Assembly (NCBI GenBank): GCA_020465985.1
Contig: JAANYP010002633.1
Coordinates: 1 to 64,000 of the forward strand
DNA from: Centrapalus pauciflorus
Taxonomy: Eukaryota > Streptophyta > Magnoliopsida > Asterales > Asteraceae
Length of the DNA stretch: 64,000 nt
Direction: 5' to 3'
Each line of letters begins with the position of its first letter. The first letter of the stretch is position 1. Below, piece after piece: positions 22,740-34,615 of the stretch. The notes beneath the pieces were generated by a model. That model saw nothing but the letters and a program-made list of their open reading frames with translations, did no database searches and was not told the origin of the DNA. The position numbers and the translations under genes were made by a program.

Positions 22740-25700
22740 ACGAAGACTCATTCGTTGGGTCTCTCTGTTGTTTATTGCAAATATTAAATAACTTATAGGT
22801 TTAATATCAGGGAAAAATATCACTTCAATTTGTGAAATAATTATCATTCAAAAATATAAAAATTTGGCAATGATTAAAAATGAACTTCCGGATTATAAAG
22901 TTGATTTTTTTAAAAAAATTATATAATTATTAAAACATCTAAATTAAATTAAAAATGTGACATGTCACTTGTAAGAGCATCCATCTAATGATTCATTTGT
23001 ATATGCTTTAAGTCCTTAAACATTTTTTTTTTAAATCTTAGTTCAATTATATATTTTTAATTTGTTATCAAATAAAAGATTAAAAAAATTGATGACATGA
23101 CATTAAACCGTTTCATCCATCATAGAATATCCATGGTTGACAATCCTGATCTTTCTCATTTCTCTGACTTTATAAGCATCGAAGCAATGATCCCAATCAT
23201 GATTGACAACAACCATTGTTGTTCCATGGCTTCGCCAATGCTCCACCAAGGCCTGAATCTATGTTTGTTGTTCCAAGATCTATGTGTGTTCAACTGTTCA
23301 TAGAAGTTTTCATCTCTTATTGGCTAGATCTCTTATGGTTTGAGAAACTGATCGAAGAGGAACAAATTCTTTTGTTGTATGTGCGTGTTCACCTTTTGAG
23401 TATGTATGAATTTGTTAATCGATTTTGAGTATTCTGATTTAAGGTTTACATATTCAGATTGAGGATTTTGATTCACAACTTACTTTTCTAGATGAATGTT
23501 TAAATTATTTGTAGGATTTTCAAGAACAAACTACAATTTTGTATTTTATGTTTTGATTTCTTTGTATTTGGATTGTTTGTTTGAATTTTACAGGGTTTAT
23601 TTGATTTGGTTTCTATCTGCATTAAAGATAATTTAGTTTTTATATTTGACTTCAATTTTAGTTTTCTTTATTTTTCAGATTTCGTTAATTTAGATTAAGG
23701 GTTTTAGATTTTTTTTAAAGCAATTAAGTCTTGTAATTTGGTTCATCAAATTGTGTATCTTCTAGCAATGGGTGGTTGTTGTTGGTTAGATTCACAGACG
23801 GAGGAGAGAAAAATAATGAGTGTGAGGTGATAGAATGGTGGTATCGATGACTGACCTAAATAGTAATAATAATCATTCATATGCACGTCACATGATTGTT
23901 TATTGGTCATGTGTTTATTACACAATGATGTGAATGTCAAGTTGGACAAGTAATCGTATAGGTAAGCAATTAAAACAGTTAATTATACAATTTTAAACAA
24001 AATAAAAATATGTAGATTTATCACTTATTATCTTTATAAAAATATTATAAATCAAGTATACATTGTTAAAATTTAAGTAAAATTTAACATTAACCATTTT
24101 TAATTCAACTGCGAAATGGATCTATATGCGTAACTAAGTATTTACGTACGTATCTTCAAAAGAATAATATAAAAACACATACAATTTATGCATAGTGAAT
24201 TTATATCTATAATAAAACTACATGTGTAACCAATGATGAATCCATTTTATCAGTTTCGAATCAAATGGTTTGGATCAGATTATCGAGATTTTTTTAGCAA
24301 ATATTCCCGACTATACCTGCGTAGTTCCATACCTCTTTAGACAATGAGGGGTTTAAAGTAAGCCACATAAATAAATATATGAATATAGTTATTTTAAAAA
24401 AGTGAAAATGGTAGAAGTAAAATGGAGATGATTTACGCAACACATTTTTGTCATATACAATAAATTTATCTAAAATGAAAAATTCATCATTACTTTTGAA
24501 GGTACAAGACAAACATAATTAAAATATAATTAAAAATAAAATGGTCAATTTAGTTAAAGTTGTGTTTGTCAAAATTGTGGTGTGTACAAATCATCTCCTT
24601 TTAAAAAAGGGCGCAAATAAATATTTTCTTTTTTAGTAACATATATAAACAATAAAACATATTAATCACATTTTTTAAACGACAATTTTATTAAAAGCTA
24701 GCAAGATGTTAGGAAAAAAATTATATAAAGATCAAAGGGTTTCTAGCCAATCAAACTAATTTAGTTTCACCAACTTACATCACTTAGAAACAAAAAAAAG
24801 GCTATGATTGAATCCTATTATAGAGATCTCATCTCTTGGATTTCAGATTACCAAAATTTTGTCATTCCTGTGAGATGGAATGCACCACCAACTCGTGAAA
24901 ATGATCGCCTTTAGAATAATCTTTTTGAAACTATGCAGTTTCAACGAAGAGAAACAAAGAAGTCACTCGTTGTATGATTGTAGATCAGGAATTTTGATCC
25001 TCCGTCATATGCCCAAGCAAGACAATACTTCGGTTATTAAGATTATCTCGAATACAAAACTTATTGATAGATATCCTCCAAGCTAGCACATTAACTTTTA
25101 TTTGAATCAAATTATTTCACCCAATTTTAAATGTGTCCATATACAAGTTGTCTATGAACATCCTTATGGAAGCAACCGTAAATTGTTCATTGCTAGACAT
25201 AGACCCACCATCTATCAAGATGATTACAAATATTTACTAAACTCATAAGTTTCATGAGTTCAATAAACTGCTAGATTTCAACTTCTCCTTTCAGATGTCT
25301 TTTAAAAAAATCACATATTTAATTTATGTTTTTGCAATGAATTAAATTTTTATTGTTTATTTGAAAAGAACATACTCTACGTCTTTTTACACATATACTA
25401 CACATAGCCTCAAAAATCACGCGAAATCAAAACCATTTAATTGGAAAAAGCATATTGGATATCGTTAGGTCAAATGCAATTTGATTGATTTTTTTAAAAG
25501 TTATATTGACTAATTACAAATTTTTGGTATTTTGTTAATTCATTATATCATAATACGTATTACAAACAATTAAATAACACACAACGTTATTGATACGCTA
25601 TAGAAAGTTATGCATGTAGAGTCAATAAATTCTTTTAAAATAAAAAAAAAAAAAAAAGAAGAAGAAGAAGAAAACAAAATGTCAAAGGTTGCATGGTTTG

Positions 25701-25815
25701 ACTTTCCAATCATAAGCTTACATCAAATAACCACCCCACTTTAAAACCAAAACCACTATAACATGACATATTTATGCAGCAAAAAACAGTGTAGGAAAAG
25801 CCTCTTTGTCTCTCC
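22740..25815. other. AT-rich intergenic DNA, no gene seen
   Basis: Three kilobases without a supported gene. An A-rich run ending in (GAA)n lies at about 25637-25672. The immediate 5' region of the dirigent gene at 25816 has no clear TATA box that I can defend. Confidence 0.4.
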
Positions 25816-26565
25816 ATGGAATTGCCCAAACCCCCCTCCAACCTAAATTCTCTAGCTTGTTTCTTCTTCTTACTCTCCATCACCATCCACCAATCGCTTT
25901 CCGCCCGCACCCTTGGCGGCCTACCATCACCACCACAACCGTCACCCGGGAGGAGCCACCACCATCGCCACAAAACAATTACGTTTTACATGCCAAATGT
26001 GCTAAATTCAGACTTACAACGTCCCTCAACCACGCCACCAACAACTAAAATCAACGGTCAACACATCCCCTTCTCAAATCCATCAGGGTTTTATCCACCA
26101 GTTGGAGGAATCCCAAATCCTGATTCCAATTCCATTCCAAGTCAAACGTTTGGCTTGTATGGAATTGGAAGCGATCTTGGATCAACTATCCTCCAAGAAG
26201 AATTGGAATTCGGTATGGCTAAAGTAATTGATGTTGACTTATTAGAAAGGACAAAAATGTACGGATTGACATCGCTGGGTAAAGCAAAAGGAATGTATGT
26301 TTCAAGCTTGGGAAATGAAAGTAGCAAAATGATGGCAATGACAACAAGCTTTCTCGACAACGAGTTTAAAGATGAATTAAGATTTTTTGGAGTGCATCGA
26401 GCTGATGTAAATTCTGAGTCTCACATCACGGTTATTGGGGGTAAAGGGAAATACGATGGTGCGAATGGATACGCCACAATAAAGACCGTCAAACTCGACT
26501 CGAAAAATGTACAAAAAAGTGAAGAAGAAAATATATTTCTTTTGGTAGATGTTTATTTAGGTTGA
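25816..26565 (+). CDS. Dirigent-domain protein, ESB1-like clade
   Basis: Single exon, 249 residues, starting at an ATG. Residues 1-30 form a signal peptide (SLACFFFLLSITIHQSLSA) for export to the cell wall. A short proline/histidine-rich linker follows, then a dirigent domain from about residue 55. Clear C-terminal signatures include GKAKGMYVSS, LRFFGVHRADV and ITVIGGKGKYDGANGYATI. Dirigent proteins steer coupling of phenoxy radicals in lignan or lignin formation; the ESB1-related group acts in Casparian strip lignification. Unlike the two genes at 29.5 and 34.6 kb it lacks the long P/T/G-rich region and reads FYMPNVL where they read FFMHD(V/I)L, so a normally conserved Asp is missing. It may be diverged in activity. 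The position next to SF3B3 recalls Arabidopsis At3g55230 (DIR24), from memory. Confidence 0.88.
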   Translation: MELPKPPSNLNSLACFFFLLSITIHQSLSARTLGGLPSPPQPSPGRSHHHRHKTITFYMPNVLNSDLQRPSTTPPTTKINGQHIPFSNPSGFYPPVGGIPNPDSNSIPSQTFGLYGIGSDLGSTILQEELEFGMAKVIDVDLLERTKMYGLTSLGKAKGMYVSSLGNESSKMMAMTTSFLDNEFKDELRFFGVHRADVNSESHITVIGGKGKYDGANGYATIKTVKLDSKNVQKSEEENIFLLVDVYLG

Positions 26566-26831
26566 GATATCAATAGATACATCATCACAAACATAACTAT
26601 TTTTGCACATTTAAGTAACGAATTTCATATGTACACATGCCAATTTTTAGGCAATAAAGTTTATGGCAAGGTTATTGATTGATGGTGATTATTAAATTTG
26701 AATTAGTTGTTTACTTAATTGGGTTGAAAATTGCACTTCAAAGACTATGAGTTTAAATCTTACATTAAAACATTGTGTAAGAAGTTATAAAAGATGTATG
26801 ATGTATCAATAGGTCAATAGTACTTGCACAC

Positions 26832-27032
26832 GTAGGGGTGACAATTTTGATCCAACGGGGCAAACAGGCCGAACAGTTAAACGGAACTATTGTAAAAAAC
26901 TAAGATAAAACATAATTTTTTTTAAATGAAAATTTATAAAACGGTGTATTAAAAAATGTCAAAATTATATAAAATTTATGTCGTTTGATCGTCACCCCGT
27001 TTGCTTGAATGGGCTGAAATTGTCACCCCTAC
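26832..27032. mobile_element. hAT-type MITE
   Basis: 201 bp with perfect 16-bp inverted ends GTAGGGGTGACAATTT and an exact 8-bp target-site duplication TTGCACAC at 26824-26831 and 27033-27040. It lies about 270 bp downstream of the first dirigent gene. Confidence 0.95.
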
Positions 27033-27311
27033 TTGCACACATGTGCTTTACTTGTGTATAATATAAAATGATAACATTATATATATAATTTAAAATATAA
27101 ATACAATACTAATTGTAATGTAAAAAGTAAGCGAATATATAAATGAGTACTAGGGACGGGTATTATGAATGTCATCTCCATTCCAAACCAATTTAAAATA
27201 ATTGGGTTTAGAAAAACCTGTACTATCCCGACCAGTTTTCAGTTTTCTCCATCGATTTTGTCTTTTTTATCAACTTCAAAATATAAATAAAGTGGATATA
27301 AAAATTAGGGG

Positions 27312-27558
27312 TGTTTGGTTCACAAATTTTTTCCTTGGGATTTGCATTCTGTCAAAAGATTTGCATTATGCAATATTTTCATTTATCATTAATTTGTCAA
27401 AAAATCTGCATTATCTTCTTCTCTTGGTAATCTGAAAAATACAAGGTAATTGAGATTTAAAATCTTAAAAGGAATGCTATGTTTTTAAAAAATAAAGATG
27501 GAAAGGATTTAGTAAATCATGGGATTTTAAATTTTTATTGAAATCTGTGAACCAAAAA
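27312..27558. mobile_element. MITE related to that in RPL35 intron 3
   Basis: The ends GGTGTTTGGTTCACAAATTT and the complement of GTTTTTGGTTCACAGATTT are inverted. The interior has GGATTTGCATT motifs also found in the 13184-13475 element. The TGTTTGGTT end is Tourist-like, but no TSD was established. Confidence 0.6.
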
Positions 27559-27621
27559 CAAGATTTTAAATATAAATATTAATGAACCTCATTTTTCCAT
27601 GCTGCCATTTATATAACATTA

Positions 27622-27922
27622 AGAGTAAATTGCATAAATGGTCCATGTGGTTTATAGCAAATTTCTGGTTTCATCTCTAACTTTGAAAAATTACATAGGA
27701 AGTCCATATTTCGAAACCATATAACGCTTTCAGTCCCTAAGCAACTTAATTTTTTAAAAATTCCAATTTTGCACTTATAACTTCATTTCACATTTGGTCC
27801 CTAATCAATTAATTTGATTATTCTTTATATTTAATTATTTGTATATTTATAATTATTTAATTAATAAATACTAAGAATTTAATTACAATTTATTCATGTA
27901 TTTTATCTATATATTAATGAGT

Positions 27923-27963
<41 letters not shown>

Positions 27964-29076
27964 TATATTATTATATACATTCATTCGTTTTGACAAAAAT
28001 ATTTATTTTTATTAAATTTTGTTTTATAATTTTTTCATCTATCTATATATTTAATTAATTTACCCTTATTATCTTAATATATTACTTTTCAAATGCTATT
28101 ATTGTTGTTTTTAATATTCTTAACATGAAAAATATGTAAATTCATTTACAAAGTTTTAAAAATAATTCATTCTTATTTTATAGATTTTTATAGTAGACTA
28201 TTGTATATTCTACATATAAAATAGTGTTAGTAATTTGTATTATTTCTAATAAACTTTAAGAAGCTTGTAATTTTTTTAGCATTTTTCAAAATTTTTATGA
28301 GTGTACCATAGGGATGGAAACAAATCAAACGTTCGGCGAACCTTTGCAAAAAGTTCGTTTGTGTTCGTTTATTTATTAAACGAAATGATATGTTACACTA
28401 GTGCTATAAACGAACCGAATGTACATGAACAATGATATGTTCATTAACGTTTTGTTCATTTTACAGCCGTATGTTATACTCATATTTAGAATATACAATA
28501 ATCTACTTATAAAAATCTACAAGATAAGAATGAATGATTTTTAAAATTTATAAATGAATGTACATATTTTTCATGTTTAGAATTTCAAAAAAACACATTA
28601 ATAGTATTTCAAAACTAATATAGGAAAATAAGAATGGTAAATTAATTAAATATATAGGTAAATGAAAAAAAAATTATAAAACAAAAATTATGCTAAGATA
28701 AATATTTTTGCCAAAACGAACGAATATAGATAATAATAATAACAACAACAACAAAATAATAATAATAATAATAGTAATCAAACTTATTAATATATAGGTA
28801 AATGCATAAATAAATTATAATTAAATTATTATACTAATAAGTAAAATATCATTTATTAATTAAACAATTAAATATAAAAAACTAAATTAATTGATTAAGA
28901 ACTATATGTGAAATTAATTTATAAGGTAAAATGGGAATTTTTAAAAAATTGAGTTTAGTAGGGACTGAAAGCGTGATAAGGTTTCAAAATATGGACCACC
29001 AGTGTAATTTTTCAAAGTAAAAGACGAAACCTGTAATTTGCTATAAACCACAGGGACCATTTATGTAATTTACTCT
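27622..29076. mobile_element. Large fold-back (MULE-like) element
   Basis: 1,455 bp whose two halves are inverted copies of each other almost throughout. The left end reads AGAGTAAATTGCATAAATGG and the right end is the complement of AGAGTAAATTACATAAATGG. Both sides are flanked by AACATTA (27615-27621 and 29077-29083). The terminal text (ATGGTCC, TGTGGTTTATAGCAAATT) is a common plant repeat. A (CAT)n array lies in the left arm. No coding capacity. Confidence 0.85.
27917..27962. repeat. (CAT)n microsatellite
   Basis: About 14 CAT units inside the left arm of the fold-back element. The facing position in the right arm carries AAC/AAT triplet repeats instead. Confidence 0.95.
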
Positions 29077-29409
29077 AACATTAATTTATTGATTTCAGAA
29101 AATAGAGTTTCCATATTTGTTGTCCAATTATGCAACAAGGGAACAAACATGGATGCTAACCATTAAGTTGTTAAATTTCTGTCAAATTGTTGTCTTTATA
29201 TACATATGCTCTGATTTCCAACAATATACTTTTATTTTTTCGACAAAAATAAAGTAACCAATCCACTTTCGTAAAAATATACAAAATTGATTAAAAAAAT
29301 TCACGTTATTATTATTTATTTTATTCTTTTTTTATTTTATTTTTCCATTTTGGCAAATAAAAGTAAGGTATAAATTTAGTTGTTAAAGTAGACCAAACCA
29401 GAGTAGTTG

Positions 29410-29415
29410 TTGACC
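29410..29415 (+). promoter_or_regulatory. W-box-like motif of the first ESB1-type gene
   Basis: TTGACC within GTTGACCCAAAAC, about 50 bp upstream of the TATA box. The same motif and context recur at 34486-34491 before the paralogue. Confidence 0.5.
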
Positions 29416-29463
29416 CAAAACAACTCCAATGCATCTCATCAACTCCATCATCACACACTACCA

Positions 29464-29472
29464 TATATATAA
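29464..29472 (+). promoter_or_regulatory. TATA box of the first ESB1-type gene
   Basis: TATATATAA lies 64 bp before the ATG at 29536. The paralogue has the same arrangement with a gap of 58 bp. Confidence 0.75.
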
Positions 29473-29535
29473 CCCACAATCTCACTCACTTCATCATACA
29501 AATAATATCATTCAAACTTCTCTTTGCCCCCAAAA

Positions 29536-30681
29536 ATGGCCAATAGTAAACCATCCACTTCTTCCATCTTTAAAGCCACATTTTGCATCTTCTTCCTACT
29601 TCTCTCTCTACAATCTTCTAATGGAGCCCGGATTCTCGTAGATACGACTGACGATGTGACATCACTGGCACCGTCAGTGGCCCCACTTCCTACCAATCAA
29701 CTTGGTACGGGTGGTGGGATTGACGAGACTGATATACCTGATGAAAACCCGACGTCTACATTACCAAGTGGCCAAATTCCTGTTGTCGTGGCACCTGCAC
29801 CAGTAGTGGATGATAGTGTTCCATTACCAACTACAACAACACCTACTGTGGGGACGCCTGTCACCAACATGGCTCCGGTAGCCACCCCTGTAGGTGCTAC
29901 CGGGTCAGGTGTTGGTGTCGGTGCTGCCACTGGTGGTGGTGGTGTAGGTGTTGGTAAAGGCAGTGCCGGTGAACATCCGACTATGAGTTTCTTTATGCAT
30001 GATGTTTTAGGAGGCTCTCATTCTACAAGTAGGGTGGTTACCGGAATCGTAGCTAGTTCGGATGCTAATGTTGTTCCTTTTTCTACACCTAATAGCCAAG
30101 TTTTTCCGATAACCGGTGGTGTACCATTGAACAACATCAACGGTATCGTAAACAATAATAACCTCCCATTTTTAGCCGGATTCAACGGCAATAACCCAAA
30201 CAATCCAAATTCCAACATAGTTTTCCAAAACACCGGGAACAATGGCGTTACCAACGGAGGAAACAACCTACCATTCGTCGCAGCCGGTCAACTTCCAGCT
30301 GGCATAACAATCCAACAACTCATGTTCGGGTCCATCACTGTTATCGACAACGAAATAACCGAAGGGCACGAGCTCGGTACAGGCGTGCTCGGCCGAGGAC
30401 AGGGTTTCTACCTAGCAAGCTCATTGGATGGGAGCAGCCACACGTTCGCACTGACTACGTTGTTCCATGGCAGCGATCACGAAGTGGATGATACAATTAG
30501 CTTCTTCGGGGTTCATCGGACGGCATCGGAGATATCACACATCGCGGTGATCGGTGGGACCGGGAAGTATGAGGAGGCCAAAGGGTATGCAACCATAGAG
30601 AGTTTACCTCAGGTGGATGAACACACAACTGATGGAGTGGAAACCATTGTCCATGTAAATGTCTACCTTACTACTCCATAG
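29536..30681 (+). CDS. ESB1-type dirigent protein, tandem copy 1
   Basis: Single exon, 381 residues. The ATG at 29536 is chosen because the frame upstream has no ATG and the paralogue starts at the same place. Residues 1-31 are a signal peptide ending near SSNGA. A long P/T/V- and glycine-rich stretch (about 35-145) precedes the dirigent domain, whose first strand reads SFFMHDVLGG. This is followed by an Asn/Gly-rich insert (about 190-260) and the rest of the domain with MFGSITVIDNEITEGHELG, GFYLASSLDG, SFFGVHRTAS and VIGGTGKYEEAKGYATIESL. This architecture is that of ESB1 (DIR10), a cell-wall protein needed for localised lignin in Casparian strips. Function in lignin patterning is inferred from the family. 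The C-terminal half is almost identical to the copy at 34616. Confidence 0.93.
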   Translation: MANSKPSTSSIFKATFCIFFLLLSLQSSNGARILVDTTDDVTSLAPSVAPLPTNQLGTGGGIDETDIPDENPTSTLPSGQIPVVVAPAPVVDDSVPLPTTTTPTVGTPVTNMAPVATPVGATGSGVGVGAATGGGGVGVGKGSAGEHPTMSFFMHDVLGGSHSTSRVVTGIVASSDANVVPFSTPNSQVFPITGGVPLNNINGIVNNNNLPFLAGFNGNNPNNPNSNIVFQNTGNNGVTNGGNNLPFVAAGQLPAGITIQQLMFGSITVIDNEITEGHELGTGVLGRGQGFYLASSLDGSSHTFALTTLFHGSDHEVDDTISFFGVHRTASEISHIAVIGGTGKYEEAKGYATIESLPQVDEHTTDGVETIVHVNVYLTTP

Positions 30682-30938
30682 ACCATTACTTTCTATTTAA
30701 GCTTGTGCTATATGATTTTAGCTTCTGTACTTTGTGCTTCAATTGTTGTACCTTGGAGTGATCTGTAATCAAAATATGTATTTTTTTGACAACCAAAAAT
30801 ATATCATATTGGTTTTTATATACCATGTAAGAAAATATGGGCCCTATAAAATAATTTTCTTGTTTGTAATCAAAATTATATACTAATATTAGTATTTTTA
30901 TATATATGTCATTTACACTATATATATTATATTTATTT

Positions 30939-31213
30939 GGGTTAAACTCATTTTTAACCCCTCAATTTTTAAATTTATCTCAGTTAATCACCAAACTATT
31001 TTTGTACACATTTAGCCACTAAACTATCATATTTTCTACACATTTGATAATTTAACTATCATATTTTGTATACATTTAGTCATTACTTATTAATGATTTT
31101 CCTAAACTAGAGCGCTAAACTATAGTTTAATGACTAAATATGTAAAAAAATAATTTAGTGGTTAAATAAGACAAATTCTGAAAGTTGGATGATAAAAAAA
31201 CGAGGTTTAACAC
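30939..31213. mobile_element. Palindromic MITE downstream of dirigent copy 1
   Basis: Inverted ends GGGTTAAACTC and the complement of GTGTTAAACCTC, with complementary internal blocks (ACTAAACTAT / TAGTTTAGTG). Flanks TATTTATTT and AATTTATTT agree at eight of nine positions, suggesting a MULE-type 9-bp duplication. Copy 2 of the dirigent repeat lacks it. Confidence 0.7.
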
Positions 31214-31269
31214 AATTTATTTTCTATGACTTACTTGGATGTTTATTGTATAAATCACATGTTGGAAGG

Positions 31270-31340
31270 ATAAAATAGAACTTTGGTTGTATTGAAATTG
31301 GTTCAGCTCTTAGACCTGTGTGTAACTGTGCATCATATAT
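31270..31340. repeat. 71-bp sequence with an exact second copy at 32955-33025
   Basis: The segment beginning ATAAAATAGAACTTTGG and ending GTGCATCATATAT occurs twice in direct orientation, 1,685 bp apart. The second copy sits in the loop between two inverted transposon copies. Confidence 0.95.
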
Positions 31341-32460
31341 CCTTCTTGGTCCATTGTGATGTGGTTAGGATGTTGACTTTGTAGTCTTGTAGTCCTGATC
31401 CTGGTGGTTTGGTTGGGCTTTTGACTTTGAAGTTTGACTTTCTATTTGTAAGTTGAAGCAATGGTGCTAGTAACAAAACTCTTTTAAGCACACCAAAGAC
31501 CAAACTTCTCCTTTCAATCTCTCAAATAATAAAAGAAGGTTTTGTAAATAAAAACCTAAAGTTGGGCATTTTGTGATAAAACTTCAAACTATTTTTATTG
31601 GGGGCTATTGCTATTCTATATATACATCCCTTATTGCTAATCATACGCTATTCTTCTCTTAATTTGAGAGAGATGATTAGATTTAATCACTAGGTTCTGG
31701 GTCATTAACAAAAAAATATGTGAGATAGGGATTGTATGATTGGTAAAAACTGACGGGAGAGGTGTGTACGTATAACAAGATCCTTTTGTTGTTACAAAAA
31801 ATCTCCAACCGACTAAAATATTATGGAACTGGTATGTAACTGTTATAGCCAGTTACCTTTATATTTGAAGAGTCCTCCGACGACTGTTGAGGCCTCCAAC
31901 GAGTCTTCTGGCGACCGATTTGGTTACTCGTTTAAGGCTAAATGCACTTAAATATATGACGGTGACGCACCCACATCTGATGAAGCCTCCGTTGACTGTT
32001 GAAGTACTTGAAGTGTTGATTTATTTATCCTTGAATTGTTGATTTATGTTTTGTATTAAATTTGTTAGGATTTAGATGGTTGATTTGTTTATCCGAAATC
32101 GTTTATTCTTGAAAGTGTAACAGGAGAATGTGGTAGTTGGAGCAAAATACAACGGTTTAATCGGTTGCATGTTACATCTTTTAGAAAAATTACTAGTTTG
32201 ATAAGTTTTAGCCGGATGGGTTTTTTGTGATAACAAATAGTTAGAGATTTTAATTACAAAAATAGTCCAACTTGAATAGTCTTATGCATAAAAATCTCAT
32301 AAAAATAACAATAATGACTGTTGATATGCAGTCCTAAGTTACAAGCAAACCAATCTGTATAATTACGCGCTATATCTCCGGACCATGATAGGTGCACCAT
32401 GGTTCATCACAAGTTTGTGATCGATGCTGGTTGCTTCAACATACATGAAGTATCGTTTAA
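31341..32460. other. 3' flank of dirigent copy 1, partly shared with copy 2
   Basis: 31350-31530 and 32340-32460 match 36415-36600 and 36651-36780 downstream of copy 2, marking the extent of the tandem duplication. About 800 bp (roughly 31530-32330) has no counterpart after copy 2 and looks like an insertion or a deletion in the other copy. No gene is seen. Confidence 0.55.
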
Positions 32461-32483
32461 AACATAATATACATATTAATTGC

Positions 32484-32488
<5 letters not shown>

Positions 32489-32528
<40 letters not shown>
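32489..32528. repeat. (TA)n microsatellite
   Basis: TA repeat abutting the left end of the inverted-repeat element at 32529. Confidence 0.95.
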
Positions 32529-32532
<4 letters not shown>

Positions 32533-32945
32533 ATGGTTCGTGTGAGTACCTAAAAAATGCAGGGTACCGTGAGTACCTGTGAACATTCTCCGAAAAAAAG
32601 TTTTTTTTTTTAAATTTTTTTTCATATTCATTTAGAAACAAATAATATAAGCATATTTGTAAAAGAATCACACGCATTCACACCTCGTAGCCTCTTAAAA
32701 GTCATGTGAACGTGGAAAAATTCATGTGAACATGCTTAGCTGTGAACATACGTTCACAACAGTGCAGTTCATGTGAACTTGCACGTTTCACATAGTTATA
32801 GTGTGTGTTTATGTGTGATTTTTTGCAAGTAGTCTTATATTATTAATTTAAAAATGATTATGAAAAAAAATTTCAAAAAAAATAATTTTAAGCGAGGTAC
32901 CTCCGGTACTCCGCAAAACTAGTGGTACTCATTTGAACCCAAATC
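32529..32945 (-). mobile_element. TA-associated GAGTACC-family element, copy A
   Basis: 417 bp. The left end has GGTTCGTGTGAGTACC and the right end the complement of GGTTCAAATGAGTACC. GAGTACC/GGTACC motifs are repeated near both ends and TTCACAT / GTGAAC motifs fill the middle. It is bounded by TA repeats. It is the inverted counterpart of 33069-33484. No protein is encoded. Orientation is arbitrary relative to copy B. Confidence 0.8.
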
Positions 32946-33015
32946 TATATATATATAAAATAGAACTTTGGTTGTATTGAAATTGGTTCAGCTCTTAGAC
33001 CTGTGTGTAACTGTG

Positions 33016-33023
<8 letters not shown>

Positions 33024-33068
<45 letters not shown>
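33024..33068. repeat. (TA)n microsatellite
   Basis: TA repeat between the 71-bp duplicate and copy B of the inverted element. Confidence 0.95.
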
Positions 33069-34246
<1,178 letters not shown>

Positions 34247-34366
34247 GAATAAAGTAACCGATCAATGATCGAAATTCCAACTATTTGGACAATGAATAAA
34301 GTAACCGATCAATAATCGAAATTCCAACTATTTGGACAAAAATAAAGTAACCGATCAATAATCGAA
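34247..34366. repeat. 46-47 bp tandem repeat upstream of dirigent copy 2
   Basis: About 2.6 copies of a unit beginning AATAAAGTAACCGATCAAT, with starts at 34247, 34294 and 34340. The related flank of dirigent copy 1 (near 29245) has only one such unit. The array ends about 185 bp before the TATA box. Confidence 0.9.
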
Positions 34367-34485
34367 AAAATATACAAAATTGATGAAAAACTTTCATGTT
34401 TTTTTTTTTCTTCATTTTTTATAAAACAAAAGCAAGGTAAAGTTTGAGTTGTTCAAGTAGATCAAATGTGCTTCTAAAGTAGTTG

Positions 34486-34491
34486 TTGACC
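34486..34491 (+). promoter_or_regulatory. W-box-like motif of the second ESB1-type gene
   Basis: TTGACC in the same GTTGACCCAAAAC context as at 29410, retained after duplication. Confidence 0.5.
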
Positions 34492-34549
34492 CAAAACACC
34501 CCACACACCAAACAATTCTATGCATGTCATCAACTCCATCACACACTAC

Positions 34550-34558
34550 TATATATAA
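34550..34558 (+). promoter_or_regulatory. TATA box of the second ESB1-type gene
   Basis: TATATATAA 58 bp before the ATG at 34616. An in-frame ATG at 34565 is too close to this box to lie in the transcript, which supports the downstream start. Confidence 0.75.
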
Positions 34559-34615
34559 CCCAATATGCACACCATCCCACTTCATCTTACAAAAAAAAAA
34601 AAAAGAAACATTCAA

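Noticed and set aside
24880..25086. 68-residue plus-strand frame
   Set aside because: No recognisable domain, no gene context and length expected by chance.
34565..34615. Upstream in-frame ATG of dirigent copy 2
   Set aside because: It lies only 7 bp after the TATA box, so it should not be in the mRNA; copy 1 has no equivalent.
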